The position numbers were made by a program, and so were the translations under genes. Shown piece after piece: positions 61,482 through 64,000 of a stretch of DNA of 64,000 bases. The stretch's first letter is position 1. The number at the start of each line of letters is the position of its first letter. The notes under the pieces are model-generated. The model ran no database searches. It worked only from the letters and a program-made list of their open reading frames with translations, and was not told where the DNA came from. This DNA is from Pseudoruminococcus massiliensis (GTDB taxonomy: Bacteria > Bacillota > Clostridia > Oscillospirales > Acutalibacteraceae): assembly GCF_900291955.1 (NCBI RefSeq), contig NZ_OLMR01000007.1, positions 1 to 64,000 of the forward strand, written 5' to 3'.

Positions 61482-61523
61482 ATTTTAACGATTAGCTAAG
61501 TAAAATTAAAGAATAAGTATAAA

Positions 61524-63080
61524 TTATTCCTCAATCTTTCTCTTCTTCATATAAACGATAAGCATGATACCAGCTACGAGTACTACGCCTGCACCAGCAA
61601 CTGTGAAGATGATTGTACCCATTCCACCTGTGCCTGGGAGTTCCTGACCCTTAATATTTACAATTGTCTTCATATTATCATTTTCAGTATCTGAAATTTT
61701 ATCAGTACCTGTAAATTTATATGCACCTGTGTACTTATTAGAAGCAGTATCTTTAATAGCCTCTATTGTAATAGTGACATCATCAGCCTTTTTATAGTTA
61801 GCAGGTACTTTGGTTTCTGAAATTATGTATGTGCCAGCTGGAAGGTCTGTAATTGTGATTTTACCTTCAGCATCTGTATATCTTTCCAAACCAATAGCAT
61901 CACCCTTTGTTACGCCAGCATCAGTAGCAGGATTCGTCTTGTAAACTGTAAAGCCAACACCTTCAATTGGGTTACTTGCTTCATCAGTCTTATAGATTAT
62001 AAGGTCTGTTCTATAAATGTCTGTTTCATCTTTAAGTTCACCACTACCGCCACCTGTTGCATAATCATTAGCAAAATTAAGTGTAGCGTCATTAGGAATA
62101 GCATCCTGAGAAGCTGCATGTTCATTAACATCAGCCTTGAATGAAACTACAACTGACTTATCCTTATTATTTACAACATAGGCATCATCAAATGTAATTT
62201 TAAAACCTGTTCCTCCATTTTTGCCTGTAGTAACACTGTCATCAATGACATAAGTACCAGATGATGTAGCTACTTCTGTGTTATCAACTTTAACTACAAT
62301 ATCTTTAAGGGTAATACCTCTGCTTGGATCATCAGTAATAACAAAGTCTGTAATATTTAAAGAAGGACCGTCAGTTCTATTAACAGCTGCTACAACTTCG
62401 TCACTATATGAAGGGAAGTTTGTTTTAATTTCGTATGTAACTTCTGAACCTACAGCAACCTCAGCAGACTTATGTTTATCTAAAGTACCATCAACAGTAC
62501 CCTGACCATCTTTAACACTTACAATGTTTTTCTCAAATGTGAGGTCAGATGATTTTGCTGTAAGTGTTTTAGCTGCATCTGTAACAGAAACAAGTATAGG
62601 AGCAGACTTCATTTGTGTTCCTGTTGTTGTAACAAGGTAATAACCAGGAGCAAGAGTTAAGGAAGAACCACTTGCAAGGTCACTTCCATCTGTAACAGTA
62701 GAAGCACTTGAACTTGCGGTCTTTAGGGCATCAGCAAGATTCTTAAGATCAGAAGCAGATGTAGAAGTGCTAAGGACTGAACCATTATAAGTTAATCTCT
62801 TATTATCAGGATTTACAGCAAGACCTGGAACATTAGTAAAACCAGTTTCAAGGGTATACTCATATACACCACTTGCATCACCAGTCTTATGAGCCGCAGA
62901 GGCTACAAGATATACATTGTATTTTGCACTTGATAAAGTAGATGGCATTGTAACTGTTTGAGCTGTTAAATCATCATAACCTGGAGCAGCTGCAAAAGCA
63001 GTCATTGGTACCATAGAAGCTGCGAGAACAGCAGCAACGGCAGCAGCGGTCATTCCTTTGAAAATTTTCTTAGCTTTCAT
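61524..63080 (-). CDS. Major pilin, LPXTG-anchored isopeptide-forming protein
   Basis: 518 residues. The signal peptide MKAKKIFKGMTAAAVAAVLA ends in TAFA|AAPG. The middle has an E-box YIISETKVPANYKK and Cna-B pattern GITLKDIVVKVDNTEVATSS. The C-terminal sorting signal is LPGTGG, followed by a membrane helix and KKRKIEE. Polymerisation would use a Lys in a pilin motif near the N-terminal domain. The first full-length gene in this locus. Confidence 0.9.
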   Translation of the reverse strand: MKAKKIFKGMTAAAVAAVLAASMVPMTAFAAAPGYDDLTAQTVTMPSTLSSAKYNVYLVASAAHKTGDASGVYEYTLETGFTNVPGLAVNPDNKRLTYNGSVLSTSTSASDLKNLADALKTASSSASTVTDGSDLASGSSLTLAPGYYLVTTTGTQMKSAPILVSVTDAAKTLTAKSSDLTFEKNIVSVKDGQGTVDGTLDKHKSAEVAVGSEVTYEIKTNFPSYSDEVVAAVNRTDGPSLNITDFVITDDPSRGITLKDIVVKVDNTEVATSSGTYVIDDSVTTGKNGGTGFKITFDDAYVVNNKDKSVVVSFKADVNEHAASQDAIPNDATLNFANDYATGGGSGELKDETDIYRTDLIIYKTDEASNPIEGVGFTVYKTNPATDAGVTKGDAIGLERYTDAEGKITITDLPAGTYIISETKVPANYKKADDVTITIEAIKDTASNKYTGAYKFTGTDKISDTENDNMKTIVNIKGQELPGTGGMGTIIFTVAGAGVVLVAGIMLIVYMKKRKIEE

Positions 63081-63193
63081 AATTTTTTACCTCCATATCG
63101 GATAATATTATTTTGTGCGAATTCTTTTATTTTTTAGTTATAAATTATAGCCTCGCACTTAACCGATAATCTATAACTTTTTTTCAAGGAGGA

Positions 63194-64000
63194 TTATCGC
63201 ACCTTCTTTGACGACTTGCCTATATGCACAAAGGCATATTTTTTATTTAATAGCAATAAACCACCTGCTAATACTATGGCTATTGCTCCAAATAAAACGA
63301 AGTTAAATTCGTTAGGGCTTCCACCCTCACCACCAGTTTCTGGCATACTGATGTCTTGAACTATACGAGTATTATTTACTATCAAACCAGTAGTAATATT
63401 GGAAGAAGTACTAGTAGTATATTCAACTTTATAAGTTACATTACCACTTGCAGCGGTGATAGTAGTCGTATTGTCATTATCAATAGGGTTACCATCTTTG
63501 TCTAATTCTCTTATAGCATATTGCCATTGGAAGCCATTATCATCATATGTTTCAAGCTTAGTAATTGTCTTTTCCCAGCTGGAATCTAATGTAAAACTTT
63601 CATAGTTAGGAACTTTACTCCAAGAACTATCAGTTGAACGACGAAGCAAGCAGAATCTTACTGCATTAGCAGTAGGAATATATTTATCTCTATCAGCTTC
63701 ATCTACATTAAACCAATTTTTACTAATTTTAAGGTCCATTGTAGCTATTTGAGTATTATAGAAAGTATATGAATACTCAGTTTCTTTAGCAACAACTGTT
63801 CCTGTTACTGAATGAGTAGCTATTCCATTAACTGTATTCTGGCTGATAAGTACATCGTTACCGCCAGTTGTAACTTTCTTAAGCACTGCGTAATCAGAGT
63901 TTTCATCAACCTCGTGGATAATATATTCTGTGCCTACTGGAATACCTGTGATTGTCTTGCTCTCACCAACTCCAAGCTCAATAACATTAGATACTATAGA
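63194..64000 (-). CDS. Ancillary/tip pilin, 5' end outside window
   Basis: The frame has its stop at 63194 and is open to the right edge (~269 visible codons). Visible parts include VDENSDYAV and a Cna-B repeat (YSYTFYNTQIATMDLKISKN, WQYAIRELDKDGNPIDNDNT). The C-terminal signal is MPETGGEG then a membrane segment (FNFVLFGAIAIVLAGGLLLL) and a basic tail. An MPETG signal matches sortase-linked tip or ancillary pilins. Another copy of the ATG in the ORF track is internal. Confidence 0.85.
   Translation of the reverse strand, partial: SIVSNVIELGVGESKTITGIPVGTEYIIHEVDENSDYAVLKKVTTGGNDVLISQNTVNGIATHSVTGTVVAKETEYSYTFYNTQIATMDLKISKNWFNVDEADRDKYIPTANAVRFCLLRRSTDSSWSKVPNYESFTLDSSWEKTITKLETYDDNGFQWQYAIRELDKDGNPIDNDNTTTITAASGNVTYKVEYTTSTSSNITTGLIVNNTRIVQDISMPETGGEGGSPNEFNFVLFGAIAIVLAGGLLLLNKKYAFVHIGKSSKKVR

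Overview
The window looks like AT-rich chromosomal DNA of an anaerobic, spore-forming Gram-positive Clostridia member, most likely Oscillospiraceae/Ruminococcus-like. The grounds are a GerA-type germinant receptor, a YlbJ-like sporulation protein, a DUF421/DUF4363 pair, a sortase-assembled pilus, strong aGGAGg ribosome sites, and AprAB-type sulfur assimilation. No rRNA or marker gene fixes the species.

Region 1 (1-19690) is the right-hand part of a siphovirus-like prophage in a tRNA-Leu(CAG) gene. Reading right to left on the minus strand there are early genes (an excisionase-like HTH, small Zn-ribbon proteins, a PcfK/AcrIIA9-like protein, PcfJ, a DUF3102 protein, two DUF3310 copies, a HUH Rep-like protein, a VRR-NUC nuclease), a DUF1492 late regulator, a highly structured intergenic block (about 5935-6345), then HNH, terminase small and large, portal, prohead protease and the start of the major capsid gene. 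The plus-strand lysogeny module is DUF2513, a CI-like repressor facing a Cro-like gene across an operator array, an ImmA/IrrE peptidase, a membrane-anchored HIRAN protein, and a tyrosine integrase ending next to the 3' end of the tRNA.

Region 2 (19690-27500) holds host housekeeping genes: Sfp-type phosphopantetheinyl transferase, TtcA-like tRNA thiolase, CorA behind a leader peptide and hairpin, uridine phosphorylase, a coiled-coil protein, YlbJ and a flavodoxin. A promoter-plus-terminator unit at 26664-26790 could be a small RNA.

Region 3 (27911-37866) is one long minus-strand sulfur operon. CysDN makes APS, AprAB reduces it to sulfite, and a small siroheme sulfite reductase makes sulfide. 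A sulfur carrier ending in GGGQ, its E1-like activator and a JAMM peptidase appear to deliver sulfur as a protein thiocarboxylate to the O-acetylhomoserine sulfhydrylase MetY, resembling the HcyS/HcyF/HcyD pathway. A divergent Rrf2 regulator probably controls it.

Region 4 (38366-58319) carries serine synthesis (SerA, SerC), a YfcE-like phosphoesterase, MetE, a glycosyltransferase, DUF6110 with an unusual P1B-type ATPase, a DUF368 lipid-carrier transporter, a GerAA gene with a GerAB-GerAC fusion, DUF421/DUF4363, two TrkA-like proteins, a HAD phosphatase and a DUF2974 lipase-like protein. Region 5 (58545-64000) is a pilus locus with a tip/ancillary pilin (partial), a major pilin, two class C sortases and a minor pilin.

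Throughout the host part, but not in the prophage, intergenic gaps hold a family of modular repeats. They are mosaics of tiny perfect hairpins (6-8 bp stems, usually 3-nt loops) framed by terminal inverted repeats. They are the most striking unexplained structure in the window.
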